Positions 61,369-64,000 of a stretch of DNA of 64,000 bases are shown here, in pieces. A model generated the notes under the pieces. The model was not told the origin of the DNA. It did no database searches and saw only the letters and a program-made list of their open reading frames with translations. How positions within the stretch are numbered: the stretch's first letter is position 1; the number at the start of each line of letters is the position of its first letter. The stretch covers positions 33,290,745 through 33,354,744 of the forward strand of contig CM075102.1 in assembly GCA_037576195.1 (NCBI GenBank), given 5' to 3'. Source of the stretch: Phytoseiulus persimilis. Its lineage: Eukaryota > Arthropoda > Arachnida > Mesostigmata > Phytoseiidae. The position numbers were made by a program, and so were the translations under genes.

Positions 61369-64000
61369 CGAGATCCCTGGACCATGGCCATCGTTTCCAC
61401 TGGTGGGCACCAACTGGCAGTACTGGGGTCAGAAACAGGATTTGCTCCAACTCCACAAAGCATTCGAGCAGAAGCTCCTGAAGTATGGCCCGATTTGCAA
61501 GGAAGAGTACCAGTATCGAAGACCAGTCGTGCATCTTTTCAACGCAGAGTTCTTCCCAGCCTTATTCAGGTGAGCCAGTAGTTCGAGTCATGCACAGTTT
61601 CAATCGAACTAAACTCGACCTCCCGATGAACAGCTATACTCACTCGAGGGATCTTTCTCCGAACGAGTTTGGACCGACCCTTGTCTTGAAGACTAGAGGT
61701 ACGAGCCCTGCGTTTACATGCGCATTCTGCGACTATTTGATTCCTGTTCTCAGATCTCAGGGAAGTTGTCCGATTCGACCACCAAATGAATTCGTTTGCA
61801 AGTACCGACGAGAGCATCCCGAGAAATATTCAGGGGTCGGCCTAAGTAACGCTCTCGGTGAAGAATGGCGCTTGATGAGAGTAGCTCTCGCACCACTCCT
61901 CAGGCAGATGAGTGCCGCTCTCATGAAGGTAAATCCCCTTGGCCTCCGTTGACCTCATTTAGCAATGCTGACAATCGAGTGTAGAGAAATTACTGCCGGA
62001 CCGTTTCTTCACTGAATGGAAGCCACTCATGCAGGACATGCTTGAAGTCCAGAAGAAAATATGCGACGAATGGGTTCAGCTCCTACAAGAGAGCTCACAA
62101 GACGGAGTCGTTGCCGACATCCAGGAATCGCTCTATATGCTGGCTCTGGAATGTAAGTACTTAATTCCGAGAACCTCCCATCCCTTGCCGGAAACTTCAT
62201 TCGGAATCGACCTCTCGAATCCATATTTCTGGTCGGCGATGTGCACTCCGAGACCCGATCGAATCTCATTCGCTCACCGCATCAGAAAACATCGACGCAC
62301 CGAGGCTACTTCGTTGGCGTATTTCTGTGGTTCTCTGGATTATTATCTGACGTGCGCCATCGGGCTCTTCTGGGAGAAATTCGGACGAATAACTCGGAGC
62401 GGCGACCATGGAGGAAAAACTTGGAGAAATCCGGTCGTCTCTGAAGCGACTCCTGCTTCTCATTCTCTCCTGCTCGTTCAAGTGAACGAGAAGCTTCAAA
62501 CGGAGTGGAGAATCATCCAGAAGGGTTGTTTCCGAAGGCGTCTTCGTGCGTCCCGTCGCTGTTCTGGATGCCGAAAGACGGCCTGTGAGAGAATCCATGA
62601 ATGAGCGAAAACGAGTTTCAAACTTCAGAAATAACTTGTTGAGCACCATGGAGTCCCGTCCCTCTCCGGATGGATCTTCTTCTGCCGGTTTTCTCTCTTG
62701 GTCCGCTCCAAGGCCATGTCAGAAAAACTTGCTCGAGAAGTAGCGACATCCGGACTCGTTTCTCACGAAAACTCCATACAACCTTAACGTCACTCTCCCC
62801 TGGGACAGCCACGAACTTGCGCGAGATTTGTATTTCGAAGGCTGATGACATCATGACCACCACAACGCCTCGATCCCACCAAGCCTCTAATCGGGATTTC
62901 TTAGCCACCTACCAATCGAATTGGGTCGCGTCTCGAAGCCGATTGTGCTTACTGCTCTCTGAGGGTGCTCGAATTTCCATACTGCCTCTATTTCATAGGC
63001 TTCCTCTGGTTTCATGACCCGACATTTCCGCGGAGTGATGTTTCACAGACGCCATCCGGCTTTTTTTCGCGTTGTTTTCCCTGAGTGCCTTGCTGTCGAG
63101 CGATTCATTACATGTTTCGCGGAACCCAAGTCTCATAAGCTGAGAAAATATCTGATTTCAAAGATGGACCTTCGCTGCCGAAATATCGGTATGAAGTTTT
63201 AACTGATGATCTCTGATGCTCTGATCACCATGATTTTTTTGGGCCCATAAATTACTGCGTTCTCCGGGAGCAGCGTGCACTTCTTGTGAATAATCTATCC
63301 TGATAAAATTGACAAGTTTCTCTCTCTCACGCCTCATATGGAGAATCCTACCCAACGGAAATTTCGAAAATTATCTCCGCTCAAACTTCAAGACGACCAA
63401 GAATTGATTGACGGAAGCTCAAGTCGTAGAAGGATCTTTCTCCGAAAATCTATCGACCCGTCGCAGCTTCTGGGGAATGGCCATCAGCCCTGGAGCAGAG
63501 ATCTGCCGGTGCCTCTCGGTCAACATTGAATCCATTTCACAAGGTCACTCTCTCCGTCCACCCCTGGCCGGATCCTATCTGTTTATTTACAACATCCGGA
63601 GGAGGAAGAAAGATCCTCCGCAAGAAGAGCTGCAAAAAATAAGGCTTCGTGAGTCTGATAATGTGGCGCCCAATCGAGCCTGTCGTGTACGACCAAATTG
63701 ACAAGAAAGCAAGCGTTCGAAACGGTAACTCGGAGGAAAGTTCAGAGTATGGCCAGCTATCCCGGACCGCACGTGTCGCACGGCGGGATTTCTCCCGAGT
63801 GCCTCGAGAGGGATGCACGATTCGATCAACCTCCACCTTCACAATGTTAACACGAAACCCTGAATATCATAAAGATTGGAAGATCCTCCTAACAACGTAT
63901 CCGTTGTCTCCTCCAGCGATTTTCGCACTTTGTTTGGAGAGGCGCTTGGGATGCTTCGAGGGTGATCCACGAGCCAGGGAAATGGTACAAGCCACGAAAG
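61369..64000 (+). CDS. Mitochondrial-clan cytochrome P450, probably CYP314A1-like (partial)
   Basis: A haem-thiolate monooxygenase, probably in the inner mitochondrial membrane. CYP314A1 (shade) converts ecdysone to 20-hydroxyecdysone. Visible exons are 61369-61569, 61754-61928, 61987-62152 and 63917 to the window edge; introns are 184, 58 and 1764 bases, all GT/AG. Junction phases restore one frame (AG|A, phase 0, T|CG). Visible motifs in order: the proline hinge EIPGPWPSFPLVGTNW; KYGPICKEE; PVVHLFN; then RSQGSCPIRPPNEFV and SGVGLSNALGEEWRLMR, which carries the helix-C WxxxR motif; finally LALESIFALCLERRLGC, matching the ESI...RLGCL segment of this clan. About 210 residues are covered, roughly the first 40 percent of a usual 500-residue enzyme. 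The I-helix, ExxR and haem cysteine lie to the right. P450 identity is firm; shade rests on the RPPNE and GLSN segments, and CYP301/CYP12/CYP302/CYP315 relatives remain possible. Confidence 0.93.
62153..63916 (+). other. P450 intron of 1764 bases
   Basis: It begins GTAAGT and ends TCTCCTCCAG. Because the flanking exons join into a contiguous conserved segment (LALE-S-IFAL), no exon is missing inside. ORFs within it (191 codons from 62029, 115 at 62670, 97 at 63408) therefore have no support beyond their exon overlap. I see no nested gene or repeat in it. Confidence 0.85.

Noticed and set aside
62241..62444. AIGLFWEKFG-like text in the P450 intron that resembles the ESIG segment
   Set aside because: No AG acceptor lies close upstream and the phase does not fit. 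The true continuation, SIFALCLERRLGC, is at 63917 with a good acceptor and correct phase.
63408..63701. Frame with YNI...QEELQKI resembling a P450 J-helix region
   Set aside because: It lies upstream of the SIF...RLGC exon that must precede the J-helix, so it is intronic chance similarity.
1..64000. CRISPR arrays, bacterial operons, integrases, transposases or long terminal repeats
   Set aside because: No regularly spaced direct repeats, no recognisable recombinase or polymerase frames, and the gene structure is eukaryotic with introns.

Overview
This is eukaryotic nuclear DNA, most likely from an arthropod. Coding signal is sparse and split by spliceosomal introns with GT/AG borders. The best gene is a mitochondrial-clan cytochrome P450 of the type arthropods use in ecdysteroid synthesis. 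Base composition looks roughly balanced by eye, with many short simple repeats and mononucleotide runs. A compact-intron arthropod such as a mite would fit, but that is inference. The single N at 53811 points to assembled sequence.

Layout. 1-9185 has no gene I can support, apart from a tentative upstream exon at its end. 9710-10269 is the terminal exon of a C2H2 zinc-finger gene (plus strand, five fingers) with a possible polyadenylation signal about 300 bases downstream. 10580-60900 is mostly not assignable. Within it I list weak candidates only: a plus ORF near 20 kb, a possible first exon at 25.6 kb, a pair of long antiparallel ORFs at 44-45 kb, a possible minus-strand first exon near 48.3 kb, a tRNA-like fold near 40.9 kb and a cluster of inverted repeats at 53.8-55 kb. 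Several blocks (about 1-2.7, 12.8-18.2, 22.5-25.0, 26.0-29.5, 32.2-34.6 and 41.4-53 kb) are rich in purine or pyrimidine runs. They give long low-complexity ORFs that I do not believe.

61369-64000 holds four confidently joined exons of the P450, which runs off the right edge. The exons and their phases can be read directly: 61369-61569, 61754-61928, 61987-62152 and 63917 onward. A probable leader exon ends at 61150. The junctions restore a continuous P450 N-terminal half with the proline-rich hinge, the helix-C WxxxR motif and the ESI...RLGC segment typical of mitochondrial-clan enzymes. The I-helix, ExxR and haem-cysteine parts lie beyond the window. CYP314A1 (shade, ecdysone 20-hydroxylase) is my best family guess.

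The two recognisable genes have no visible functional link. I found no transposase, reverse transcriptase, CRISPR array or new multi-gene system. Most of the window may be intron or intergenic DNA of larger genes whose other exons I cannot recognise without homology searches.
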